From Parelaphostrongylus tenuis (lineage: Eukaryota > Nematoda > Chromadorea > Rhabditida > Metastrongylidae), in assembly GCA_019055375.1 (NCBI GenBank), contig JAHQIW010005159.1:62001-126000 (forward strand): 64,000 bases of DNA, in the 5' to 3' direction. Position 1 is the stretch's first letter. Each line of letters begins with the position of its first letter. Positions 1-13,700 of this stretch are shown one piece after another. The notes under the pieces were generated by a model. That model made no database searches. It had not been told where the DNA came from and saw only the letters and a program-made list of their open reading frames with translations. The position numbers were made by a program, and so were the translations under genes.

Positions 1-540
1 CATCAGTCGAACGGTACCCTTTCGTCTTTTGCCAATCTTCTCGGGTGCTCAATCCCTATACCAAGAGTAGGCGACGACGAACATTTTACACCGTTCATTA
101 AGTCAAATTATCACATGTTGGCTCAAATAATAATTATGTGATATGTTGAAATTTGAGCGTGGTCTGTAGAAAGCACTCGAAACGAAAAGTATGATATACT
201 AACGATACCAGCCAAGAGCAATCAAAGATTGTGCAACACTGTGCGTTCACTGATAATTTCGTTTGACATACAGTGTGATACAGTGTAAAATTTTCGTCCT
301 CGTCTACTCTTAGTATAAAGGACTGAGCGCCCGAGAAGATTTGCAAAAGACGAATGGTAACTGACCGACTGTGAGACCGTCAAGTTCGAAACATGCGTGT
401 CGGGATCTGTAAGTCACCCCATTTAACAGACCATATGACATGTTGGCTCGAATAATAGTGGCGAGATATGTTGAAATTTGAGCGTGGTCTTCAGAAAACA
501 GTCGAAACGAAAGCTAACGATACACCGGTGCGACCCCGCA
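1..540. mobile_element. Palindromic element with hammerhead-like arms, copy 1 (cut by window start)
   Basis: Left arm 1-110 and right arm about 248-450 are inverted copies of each other, around a centre shared with the element at 36.6 kb. Position 1-6 (catcag) is the reverse complement of a hammerhead CTGATG box. In the right arm the box is damaged (CTGTGA at 369-374), followed by the stem II remnant and CGAAAC at 387-392. An internal segment with CACTCGAAACGAAA near 164 recurs near 490. Confidence 0.65.
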
Positions 541-789
541 TCGTACCCACCAAACCCATTTCTCCGGTGTCGAGAAATCTATACTAAAGTGTATAGAATG
601 AGGTCAACTCTTCCAGTCCACGAAATATTGCCTTAATACGACTCTTCAACGATTCCTTTGAAATTTCGATTGGTATAGCATTTGAAGATATTGGTCACAA
701 AAAAATTCTCAAGCAATACCGAACAATCCGGCAAGGTTGGTGGTTGACAGCTAACATAGAGATGTTGAGTAATGAGTGGTGACGCGAAT

Positions 790-950
790 GTACCTCGATG
801 GTGTAGTGGTAGCACACGTCCCCGTTACGGATGGGACGCGAGTTCGACTCTCTTCTGAGGTCGTAATTTTGCTCACCGCTCAATTCTCTAAGGGATATAT
901 GAAACATCATAACACTTCGAAAAGTGCAGTAAAATATTAGAAATCTGTAA
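790..950 (+). mobile_element. tRNA-derived SINE, family 2
   Basis: CCTCGATGGTGTAGTGGTAG (A box) and CGAGTTCGACTC (B box) form a tRNA-like head at 793-862. The tail (GCTCACCGCTCAATTCTCTA) is shared with 28.73 kb, so this is a repeat and not a functional tRNA. Confidence 0.65.
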
Positions 951-1019
951 TACTGACATTTATTTAGTAACTCTGTAGCACTGATTAAAAAAATCACCAA
1001 GTGACTTGTATCATTACAG

Positions 1020-4000
1020 AGATGTGAGCACAGTGAACGAAGAAGGGTGGGCGTATGCAGGATTTCTTTTCCAGCTTAGTTTAGCAACAACAGCGTCTAC
1101 AATTGTGTCTGGTTAGTTGATATCGATGAACTTGCATTGAAAAAAGTTTAGGCAAATATTGTTTAAGATTTTCTATCGTCATTTTCCAATGTTCTGCGCC
1201 AGAGCTATTCATACTATGGAAAAAAACCGATTAAAACTACGCTTAACAGAGTTATATATATATGATATATTCGAAGAAATAATAAGAATGATTAGAAACA
1301 TGAAGATTAGGTGGGCCTCATCTCCAAAGTAAAAGGTAGGTAGACAATGAAATGATTATGAGAAATCTTTCTCTTTAAAATATGACATGATCATATATAT
1401 TACGTCTTTTCATGGGTTTTGGAGCTAGAGCAATAAGCACTAGATTTATTAGCCAGAAGTTCATAAAAAATCTCAACAACACTACTCAAAGTATGCGACA
1501 TCAGCTTGAACAATTCCTGCCATGTCTCAGACAAAAAATCAGTACCGCTAATTTGTCCACACTTACCGCATCATGGCCGATCAGAAGCCTATCGCAATTT
1601 ACTGTTTTGCGTGTACGAATTGGGATGTGATGCACAGACCGCCTTTGAGAACATCAGTCGTGCAAAAGCTTATGGATTTGTGTCCAGGCGCACAACTTGT
1701 CGGTTCCTTGTGCGTTTCGCGTTAGCAACCCCGAACTGAAGAATCAGCTGCGCTCCAAACGTCCACACAAAGTTGATTTTTTTGGGATCGGACCAGGCCG
1801 ATTCACTGAGACTAGCTGCCAGCTGGGGAGACGATCAACGCCAAGAGCTACTGTGAGCACTTGGATCGTTGCAATCGGACCCTGCCACGTCGATGTCGCC
1901 GCAGTGTCATCCTGCTTCAAGGAAACGCGAGACTGCATGTCGCCAAATTGACAAAGAGGAAGTTGACCGAACTAGGGTGGGAATTGTTGAATCATGCTAC
2001 GTGCAGTCCTGACTTGTCGCCTTCTGACTATCACCTTCCGGTCGCCGGAGCACTTCCTGAGCAAAGAGAATTTTCAAGACATCAATCATTTGCATCGATT
2101 ATCGTCAACTTTCTTTGAATCCAAGCACGACGAATTATAAGAACACGGTATTGATTTGTTGCTTGAACGATGGCAGAAATGTGCTCAGGTTGATGACTTT
2201 TACTTTCAATAGTGTTGTTAAGTAATTTCAAATAGTTTTGATTAATAAATTTGATCTTTATTGCTCTAGTGCTAAAACTTATGAGCTCTTGTACAAGTCG
2301 CATAGCTCGTTGCGTTCGGTCCTTTGCCTCGTATGCGTCACACAAAGACTTTTGGGTTTTAGCTCTGCTGAAGCTTGAATATGTCAATCACGGAGGTATA
2401 GGAATTATGGTTAGCAACATGCATGTTTGAAGCGAAAGGCCGTGCTCGTATTGCAACGGCTTCTCTAATCATAAAAATTTCCGCACGGGCAAATGGAAAT
2501 GGGATGGATTAAAAATGAAAAGCGATCAAAAGTGATGATGTAGAAAGCGAACAAATTCGCTAAGTCTGTGAACAATCGAAAACATTTAGGCAAACTGAAT
2601 AAAGTATTCGCATCAATGGACTCGCAGCCTGGTAGCATGCTACTCTAACCTACGTTTTTCTATTGTTTTTGCTGCTGTTGGAGTTTGAAAAGCGACTACC
2701 CTTTCACCTCACCATTACCAATTAGTTGTATGCTGCTTGTTAATTAGGCTAGTCGCATGAAACCGATAAAAATAAATTTACTCGGATAACGTTTTGACAT
2801 CTTCGTCTTCTTCAGAGCTGATGACTCGAATTAATTGCCTACAGCTTTTCATCGTCATTATTGGCTTCGTCTTCGTTCTCAAGCGGGTAATCTTTCTCTG
2901 TGTGCAGCGCTTAATTGAAAACCTCACTCGGCTATGTCCTTATAAACAAAATGGTGTTGATGATAGTGATTGTTCGTTTGTAATATTGTTTCTCACCGGA
3001 CAGTCCATCGTGCACTGGTCGATATTATCATTGGCCAGCATAGCACCTACCTCGGCTCAATCGTCAACAAAGACGATGACCACAACGAGGACGAAAGACT
3101 GTGGGCACTCGAAAAAACATAAGCTCTGAAGAAGACGAGTTCGTCGAAACATAGCCGAACATTTATTACTATCAACTCCTTGTTACTGGCTTCATTAATA
3201 CCAGTGTTACTGTTGCTTAAAGATCCGTCGTGTTCTCTCCTCATCTTCCTTGTATTCGACCTCCTTATCTTTCCACGCAAAAGTTTCTCAACTAACCCGC
3301 CTGTAATTAGTAGTGGTGAGCTTCAAGACGAACTATCACGAACAAAGAAAAGAAACAAATGATATTTGCTGTGCTCGCAAGTGGTCAGAATTTGATCAAA
3401 TGTTTCAACATCGAATTTTGACCATAAGTTATATAAATATATATATATATAAAACAAAAAGGACGAGTGCATAAATTAATTAGTTTGATTATACCTAGAA
3501 GCATTTCAAACATGACATACAGACCTTTCCATTTACAACCGACCGTAATGAAATAATACAGCGATCTACGAAGAAATTACTATAGTTCTGCGAAGCGGTT
3601 TTAGCTGTGGCTTCACCTCCCTTAACTGATACTGATGATGATCAATAGCCCGATTGATGCTGTACCAATACTTTTCACTCTCATCAATTTTTAGGTGCCG
3701 TTGCTGAGCGAGCGAAGCTGAAATCTTACATTTTGCTAGGTTGTCTGGTCATTTTGATACAGGTAAGTTTATATTTGTTAATAGTGATTTAGTTAGAGAA
3801 ACTGCGAAACGTCCAGTCTTTTTTCTTCCAGGCATTACCAGCACATTGGGTTTGGGACAGTGAGGGTTTCTTCTATAAACTTGGAGTGGTGGATTTCGCT
3901 GGTTGTTCAGCTGTAAGTAATTCACTGTATGTTTGAAAAACTAGAAAGCGGAACATTACGCCCATTCAGTCTTCAGACAAATACTTATGGGAAATAATGT

Positions 4001-7000
4001 TAACAGAGCCTCAACACTAAAAAATTTAATAAGCCATACTATTTTTGTTCGCTGGCGATTATTGTACGAAGTCGAAATGGGCTTGGTAGAACTCGGTTGC
4101 CCAATGCTGGTGGATTATATGACGTCTTTTTAAAAGTCTTTGATTGCTCTGCAATGCTGCAAAACCACTTGAGAAAAATCCTGTTTTTCAAATTTTTTTT
4201 CCAGGTACATATGGTAGGAGGAATAATTGGTTTGATTGCAACCGTCTATCTGAAGCCACGTCGAAACCGTTTCAATGAAGACAGCGTACATCAGATGAGC
4301 TCACCTACTAACGCCCTTCTTGGTGAGGTGTTTCTTCTTATCGCTGACTATGGGATATCGAAATCTATATTTTGTCTTTGTCTTGTTTCCCTCGACTTCT
4401 GTCCATTATGAAAAAGGGCATTGTTGAACTCACATGACTATGTAGCGCCAATCTTAGAAATTCTTGCATTCCGTCTACTTATTCGCAACCATATTACACG
4501 CACTCTCTTGCTCTTATGGTCTTCAATTCTTGCATGCACGGTCGCTTAATGCTCAAGGATTTTGCCTTTCAGCTTTGGTGTAGTTGAATGGTGGTCGAAT
4601 CTATTCTTCTTCCGCTCTTGACATAACCGCAATAAACTGTTTAACACTTGTCCAGCAGTGACTGGGCTTTCCCGAAACAAGTCTGGTATTAATTTACGGA
4701 CACTGAAGGAGTGAGAGGAGTGCTGAGTCTGCTGTAGAATCGAGCCAACAACGTGTTTGTGACGATCAGCATCACTACTTCTGCGCTAGCTGCGCTCTTA
4801 CACAGCTAGAGTTCAGCCAGCAAAGGTAGATCTCTTTGTTGAAAAGAGAAAACTTGAAGTGTTTGACGTTAAACAGTGCTTTCTGGATGTGTCAGTCATG
4901 CATTCAAGTCCATTCATAACATTGTTGAGATTGTTGAGTAATACATATCTACTTACCAAATGCCTATAGAAAAATCAAGTAGTATTTCATTCACTATACT
5001 GGTTCGGTAGCAATGAAGCGGCCCTAGAGAGATGGAGGACTCCGTGAACACGGAGAGCCTGAATGAACCAACGGCGATCTGTGGCACCCCTAACCATTGT
5101 GACACATCATGGCAACATCAGTGAATATGATATCATAAGTATTTTCGACAATCGCAAATATTACACCAAGACGTGCCTAATGACGCAATAATATGTACGG
5201 CTCCATCTACAGTGGATATCACTGTCACTTTCAGTTCAGTCTGGCCTGAAATGAGTACATACCGTTACCTTCAGGTACAAAAAAGAATCATTGTCAAGTA
5301 CCCATAGCCCTGAATGTTTTCAGATATAAATTCTAATGACTAAATTTTATCTAGGAACATTTCTGCTTTGGTGGGGTTGGTTCGGTATCAATGCAGGATC
5401 TGTGTGGGGCATCACCAGCGGACGATGGCGACTCGGTGCAAGGTGAAATGCTGTTTTAACGTTTAACTCTTTTAAGACCGTGTGTCCCATATATATGGGA
5501 CAGGCTAGTGCCGTTTAGCTGTGTCTGTCCCACTCCCCCTCTCCAACCCCTCCTCCTCATACAATTTCATAGTTATTTGACAAGCTTTTTCTATTACCCT
5601 TTTTCCTATTCTACTTTTACAATTTCTTTTAACATCTTTGATTAACCGCGTTACAATTCACTACAGAGCATTTATATCTGATAGCAGCAAACAATCTGAA
5701 CAACTGAAAACAGCGTACACAAACACTTCCAAAACAGGACTACATTGTGTAATCGTATAGTTTAACATAAATTTCTAAGCAGCGTTGTTGTGAAGAATGG
5801 TTGGTTATTTGCTGTTCACTAGGAAGCACTGGCGTTTATCCTACTTCCGTTAACCTTAGTAAAGGCTACTCAGTTATGTACTATCTTTTACTGTAACAAA
5901 ACTACTTACAATAGCGATAAAAATTTGAATTTCATCAGAGAACTACAATATTGTTACTCAAGTGCGCTCTGATAGCCGGTTAACGATGTCGCGTGCCATG
6001 CAAAAAATTAAGGCGGTAACGAATGGGTTAAAAGCTGAATGTGTGCTTATAAATCGTGTCTCATCACGGTTCAGTATGGATAGAAGTGCTGGTCTAGCGT
6101 TAGTTGAACACGATTCATTTGAATCTTATGACAAAAAATTATGATTATTTCAATGCTTTACCGAACTTCATAATACTGCAAAAAAAAAGTAATAAGATAG
6201 AGGATGTAGATTTTTTCCCAATTTCTACAAGAACGACTTCCAAACTTTGTGCGCAATTTAATCCAGAAAAATCTCACTACTCAATTTTTAACTTTCGCGA
6301 TATAAAGCTTTGCCTATTCTTTACCGCACAATGTGTATGAGCGGTGTTACTCTCTACTCAACAGTGATGTACAAGCAGGATATGAGCTGATACTCTGGCA
6401 GGACCAAGCAAGTTAAGACAGATCTCAGCGCTCCTTTCGAAGAAATGCTATTCGCAGTTTCATGCCAAGAACTACTGCAATAACTGGGGCAATGCAATTA
6501 ACAGCTGGCAGGTGGTGCCAACCATGCCGAGTCCTGCCATTTTTTCGAGGCAAGGAAATAGAATTCTTGCTTATAAACTAGCCTACCCTTAATTTGGTAA
6601 TTATTCTAGAATGTTCGACTCATACTATAGTCTTAGTGAATAAACATTTCTTTCGTTCAGGGCTGCCGTGGCTACGATAATGAGTTCGATCGGAGGCGGA
6701 GTTACGTCAATCGTCATCAGCTTCATTAAAACAAAAAAATTACAAGTAAACTTTCTCATAAACGGAATTCTTTCATCAATCGTCTCCATCACGGGTTAGT
6801 CATTCACAATTCCAACTCGTATACGATCAAAGATAATCGGTGAAGTCGTTCAGTTCTTTCTCGCGTTCATATCCATAATGAAAGAGTATGATGTATAAAA
6901 TAAAATCACATTACTTTATAATTTCACTCAAATAAGTTCTTCATTAAAAATTGCTGAGCGATGGATGGAAAGTTTACTTACTTTTTCGCTATTTGCGTTT

Positions 7001-7704
7001 TTTTACGGTATCCCTAGCACAAACAATCGCTAGTTGTGATCCAGGTTTAAAGCTAATCATTCAACGTATTAGTTAAGTTGGTAGGAATTTTATCAAACAC
7101 GAAGTTAGCCTGAGACGATGGCCTGAGGCAAAAAAAAGCGGCAAAAAAATTCTCATCACATTTTTACACTGTTCATTGAAGTTATTGAATCGTTTCGTAA
7201 ATGTGTATTTGGACAACAACTGTAAAAAAAGAAAATTCGTTGCGATTGATTATTTCTTCAGCTTTATGCGCCATGTCTCGTCCATGGCATGCGTTAATAA
7301 TTGGCGGTGTCTCATCAGCGTTTTCTATTTTGGTGCTTCCACTTTTAGAACGTCTCAAGGTCAATACCTTCCTATTGATTTTTCGGCTTGATCAGAACTT
7401 TTCTTGTTTTTACTCAACATTGTACTGTTTCCCGATATGAACTGGTTTAGGTGGATGATCCGGTTGGTATTGTGCCGATTCATCTAACCTCATCCATATG
7501 GGGTATGATCGCAGTTGGCATTTTTTGCGAAAAAGATCGACATTTGGTAAGAATTTCATACCATCAGTTGATTCAATAGGTTTTTCGAAATGAAATCAAT
7601 CTGTATTACTAGTAACGTAGTAGTTTAGTTTTAGTTCGTTTAATGAGCTCATCAACAGAGCGGCTCTTTTGCATTCTATAACCGACAATAGATGTTACAA
7701 TATA

Positions 7705-7746
<42 letters not shown>

Positions 7747-10700
7747 AATCCTTCTGTGGAGAAAATAGCGCTTACTTTCTCACTCAAATTCGATAGTTAA
7801 CAATTTGCGGACGAAAGCATGATCGATATTGCCCAGTGGCGCACGATTTTCGTGATTCAACAAAAATTTTTTGGTTCTTTTCCTATTAGACAGCGACAAA
7901 CGAATATCCGACTCCAGTTGCTGGATAACAATTTTTTACTAAACTGTTAGAAAATATTCGGTAGCTTAAATTTCTTGCTAGCGCATACGTAACCACTTTT
8001 CTAGAAAACTCTTTTATGACGCTTCAGCTAATCAAAAAAAACATTGGTGTTTCACACACGCGTTTTTCTCTCAAAATAGAGCTCTTTCTTTAGATTATCA
8101 GTAATCATTCGATAGCGTAAGATATATCGAGTCCAACGCTGGGCTTCCTTTCTGAAAAGACCGCTTCTCTGCAGTGCAGCAGGGATAATAGTATCGATTC
8201 ACATACTCGAGCATGTGTTTTTTGGCTAATCTACTCTGCAGTGAACAGGATTAGGAAGATGCGGCGGTTTCAGCAACGCCATCGATTGACGACGTCGATG
8301 CAATACCCATGTGAAGTACGATTTTTGTTACTCAAGTAGGATTCTTTCTCCGTTTCGAAGGAAGCTCGAGATAAAACGTATGACTGTGATACTAAAAGAT
8401 TTTCTCTACATGTGCATGTGCTTTTTATGCTTACAACAAAATATTAGTTGAACTGCGTGGCCGATGCAAACATAACTTTATTTTCTTTGCTACAGCATTA
8501 TATGAAGGCGTTTTCAAAGACCGGTCATAACCGTCCTAGCCAGAGAAATAGGCTTTTGAATGATTATCAACGCTCCTATGAAAAGCTCTTGATCAGCCGG
8601 GGGAGGAGGGATCGGTTTTTCAGTTGTCGCCGTCCAGCACAAAAAACCTATTTTTTCTTTGTTCGATGAATTACTTTAAGTTCTTTGTATCACTTCGATA
8701 GAACGTGACTTTCTTTACAAACTTGTGTACTTTTTGTGCGTATATGACTCGTATGTGTAAATAGAACTCCAAATGTGAAACGTATTCCTACTTTTGCTCT
8801 CACAGTGCTCTATAAAAACCCTTCTGAAAACCAGCTTGAGCTTCGATTTGTCAAAATTTTAGCTGTCGAATGAGCTTAGTGTAGTCCAATAAAAAGCAAT
8901 CAACGGAAGCTGAGCACATAAGACAAATCAAGTGTGGAACATGATTTTATTATTGCTGCTACATCGTAATACAAAGGTGTTTTCAAAAAACCAAGCACAA
9001 ATTATGAATCCCGAAATTTAAGCTATCGAATGATTGCTTAAATTCTAGTTGAAAGCTTTATTCAGTGAAAAGAGATTTCTGAAAATTAGAACGTCAAATT
9101 GACCTTCACCGTCCACAAAGAGTTAATTTTGCTGTTGGCTCAGTGGCTAGTCTGGAGATGTAAATAAAACGATAGGTTTATAGTTCGCAGCAGATAATAT
9201 CGAAGTGATAATAACGTTAATAATATTATTGATAATAATAGTAATAATAGCAATATCAATATTAGTATAAATATTAATAGCAGTATAATATTAGTATTAA
9301 CACTGAGAGAAATATTAATAATATTAGTGTTGACAATAGTGATAATTACTTCAATGAAAAGAACAATTTAGAAAAAACCAGGATTATATCTGTCCTTTAT
9401 TTGCTAATCTGAAATATCAAGAGAGGGACTAATTGTTGAGCAACAAATCGCCGAGATTGCAGATCGGAGCCACGAATGGTCACGCTGGCGTTCTTTACTC
9501 GGGAAGCTTTGCGTTACTTGGGGTTCAACTTCTTTGTACTATTACTGTTTTGGTATACAGTGCGTCATTCGGCTTATTAATTTTAGTGGCAAGTTTTTCT
9601 CGGATCTATAGTTTCCTTACCGTATCTAATCAATTTTATCATCATAATTATCTAATGCTACGACATGCTTCAATTAACAGTTTTCCTTATACTTCAACTT
9701 CACTCAAGTTGCATTTAAGGACTACAAATAATTATTAACTATGAAGTAGATTTTAGTATTACTTGGTACTCGTTTACTTGGTTGATCTGACACACTTTAG
9801 GGCAGACTAGATATGGATTTAATCGATAGAAGATAGTAGAGTAGTGTGTTGATAAAATTAATAGTGATCACCTGTATTACCTGTCGTCTCGTTGATCGTC
9901 GAATGACTCGAGCGAGCACCAGCAACACTTCCATTTTTCCCTATCGCGTGCGAGAGTAGCCCAGTGGGTCCTCCTCACTCTAGGGATTCGCTGAGCATCA
10001 TATCTCTCTTCTAGTCTTTTCGTGAAGAAATCGGACCATCGGATCGGTGGTTACCTTGTAGGGCGCTTGATATCCCGAGAAATCCAGATGGTAATGGCTC
10101 TCGTCCATCGGTTGTTGTTGAAGCCCATCACGTATCCAGCCCACCTAAATTTCAATATTCTGGAGTGTATAACGGCGTCATTGATCTCCGATCGCCAACG
10201 TGGGTCAAAACTTTGGATCCTTTCTCTCATTTGCGAGATGTGGGATACTCTTACCATCGACCTTTCGACTGCGCTTTCAATGGAGTTAATTGGTCTCCAT
10301 CCTGTTTATGTAGCGACCAGATTTCTGATCCATACGTTAGGGCAGGGATAATCGCCGAGTCGAAAAGGTGGGCACGGAGTCGGATGTTCTTGATCTTCTT
10401 CACTACATCCCAGATGCTCTTAAACGTTCCCCAAGCAACTCTTTCCTTCTGCTCAACTTTGGAATAAGGCATGATTTCACGACCTAAATAGACGTAATTG
10501 GAGTATTCGCAAATGTTTGTTTCGTTAGGCGTAAATGGGGCATCTGAAACCCATCCGTTCCTCATCAACATCGTTTTCGTTAGATTTAGTTGAAGACCTA
10601 TCTTTCCACAGGCGTTATCGAAATCTGTCAACATTCGTTTCGCTTGGCTGATGTTTGGTGTTATGAGAACGATATCATCAGCAAAGCGAAGATGGTTTAA

Positions 10701-13700
10701 TTGTCGACCGTCAAATTTCACTCCCCTATCGTCCAATTCTAATGTTCACATGACATTTTGAAGGGTGGCAGTGAATAGTTTTGGCGATATTGTATCGCCT
10801 TGTCGAGCTCCTCTTTCTACGTCAATGGTAATGTTGTTGTAGAATGGAGATATTATGATCGTGAAATCTTTATATAGCTCACGAAGTATCGTTACATACC
10901 GAGTAGGGACGCCCTGGTTGTCCAGAGCCTCTATAATCGCTTTTGTTTCCACTGAATCATAGGCTTTCTCCAAATCGATGAAAGTGAGACAAAGCGGTTT
11001 TTTCTAGTACTCTCGTGAAACTTCAGTGAGTCTTGTCATCACCTTAATAGGAACCAAGAGATTTTAGAGAATCTACTGATGACATTTTTGCTTCTTAGAA
11101 CAAATCCTATTATTGAAATGTAGACATTCTCGAAGCTATTCCCATAGTCGTAGATTCGTAGATAATTGATTCCGTGTCGTTTCAGTTGATCAGCAAGAGT
11201 CCGCTTGGATTACGTGTCACCGATTACGAAGAGCAGATCGGTGCGGACGTTATAGAACACGGCTTAGCTGGAACGAATGTCGCCCGATATGTGGTCGAAA
11301 AACCACTTAGCACCAGGTATACGATTTCGATTCGGTCAATTCTTATACTGGTGTTACCTGGAAAAGCCACCCTCTTCGGTACAAAAAAATGTCAAAGAAT
11401 TCTTTAACATAAAGTTGGATAGACAGCATAGTGTTACACTGACAAATTTTCAAATATAGTGGTTGTATGGTTTGACGTCTACTATGTAATAAGTGTTCTA
11501 AAAAGAACGAAAATGATCATCATGCCAGCAATTTTCAATAGCATTAGCATGACTAAAACAAACTGTCCTCCCTTTCTGATTATGCTCATCAATTGGAGCC
11601 TTTTTTAGAACATTCCAAACGGTAACGAAAGCAATTACAAAGTGGAAAATGCTGGCAAAATCAAAAAGCCGGCAGAAACGACTGGAACAAGCTAGACTAA
11701 AACGACTCAACGAAGATCAGGCTTTCAATTCCTTCACTCAAGAAGCAAGCATAGCCAACGGAGGTAAACGCATTCTAATATCAAAATTCAAAAAGATGAC
11801 AGAATTGAACACATGGTCCTAGTTGGAAAGGAGGAGGACGTTCGTCACTTCGTATTCATTATTGTGGCCGTCTTCATTGATTATGATCTTGAGTGCTCAG
11901 CAGCGCATGAAATACGTCAGTTCTATCATACCCTCTGTAGTGGTTTGTGTTCTAATCCTATTCTAGCACATTTCTCGTGCTAACCATCAGCCTATCTAGT
12001 TTACTAAATAACACTGCATCTCATTTATATTAACATATTCACGATGGCACCCAATTCTGTACGACTGACGCATGATACGACGTGAAGTAGTGGTCCAATA
12101 GGTTGTCGTATTTTCCACGCTGATTTGTTATTTTAGAATTGGGTGGTTAAGCCCTTATCTACATATATGGTTACAGCAATAGTGAACTACGACTATGTTT
12201 AGTTGTGACATGGACACAGTAAAAAGTGGACTACGATGAATAATGAACTACGATTACGTAATATACTGAACACTGGAGACAGTGAAGAGTGACCTATGAG
12301 CATTATTGTACTACTAGTGTGTAATGCAATGAGCAATCGTCATACGGAGATAATAAAGAATGACCTACGATGAATAGTGAGCTACGAATAGGTAATACAA
12401 TGAACAGTTATCCTGTTTGAGCCATAGGTCGACATTGTGTCGTGACCTTCGGCTTGAATAGGAATGATAAATAAGAAGTTAGGATCGTAGTGGAATGTGG
12501 ACTAGTTGTTTCTGCGGGTTTGGTAAACTGACGAGTCAAACATGGAATAGCTGAAGAGGTAGGATCAAAAGGAAGAGAATGAGGGTGCGATGTTGTAGTG
12601 GGGAGTATGAGGAGCATATCTACTGAATGGTAAGAAATGCTGGAATACAGTAATGAATATGTTTCTTTTTTTCATTTCCTTGATGGGATATTATTTTTGG
12701 TCTTTTGTGCAGCCTTTCACTCGTTTTTTTTTGTGCAGAGAGGTTATTATTTGATTTGGACTTACTGCGTGTTATTCCTGTGATGTATTTCTTCCAACTC
12801 TATTGGGATGGAAAGGTTCGCTGGTCTTCTAATTAGACGACGTGATGCTAACACAACAATAGCTTCACGAATTATCATCTATGTGTTTGGGACGCGTTCC
12901 TTGATTCGACCGATTTTCCACGTGTGTCTGGGTTGTAATGAGACGTTGATTAGCACGATATCATCTTTTCTAGAAATGTATTTTGAGGTTCTTTTTGTTA
13001 CCGCTCCTATTTGATGCTTCTCTCGTAATGACGTTAAATAATGAGTTCTCCAGACTGTACAAGATCTCTCTGTGTGTCTGCAAGATGAATTTACATCATC
13101 TATGGCTTGTTGCTCGGTCTTTGAAAGGGCTTGCATTTCCAGTGGAAAGTACATAGGTCGTCTTGTTTTTCGTTAGGTCCCTCCAGTGGATAGGGAATTT
13201 GGAATCCATTCCGAGAGGCCAATAGGTCTAGGCATCTCCTCTCGCATCCAGTTCGATTCCACTCATAACAGTGGTCTTGTCTTGACGAGAGACTCAATCT
13301 CTATTATCGTTGTTGTGATACGCTCCATCGGAAATTCTGATGCTTCTAAGGTCATGTAGAAAGACATTTTCACTGACTTGATGAGACTTTAAGCCTCCTT
13401 GTCATGGGGCAAATGGAGTTATGTATCTCACTCTTTTACCCAATTGGCAATTGTCTGTTTCATTTCTGGAACATTTTGGATGGACAGCAAGCGTTCATTG
13501 AGCTTCGCTTATGCAGTATGAGTGTTGGAGCATTATCACTCGCAGTCGATGACGGCGCTCCGCGTTTGGCGAACAAGCGACGTAGGAATCTGGGGAATGC
13601 AGGTGTGTTGAGGTCGGAGACGATATCTCAATGGATTACTCGAATTATACAGGTTATCATCGCTCCTAGACATTTGCTTTCTCTGGAATCTGATTTGATA

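Noticed and set aside
793..862. Possible functional tRNA gene
   Set aside because: Sequence beyond the tRNA part is shared with 28.73 kb, and the fold is imperfect; it is a SINE head.
2818..2840. CTGATGACTCGAATTAATTG as a hammerhead core
   Set aside because: No hairpin plus GAAAC follows on that strand; the relevant motif here is on the other strand.
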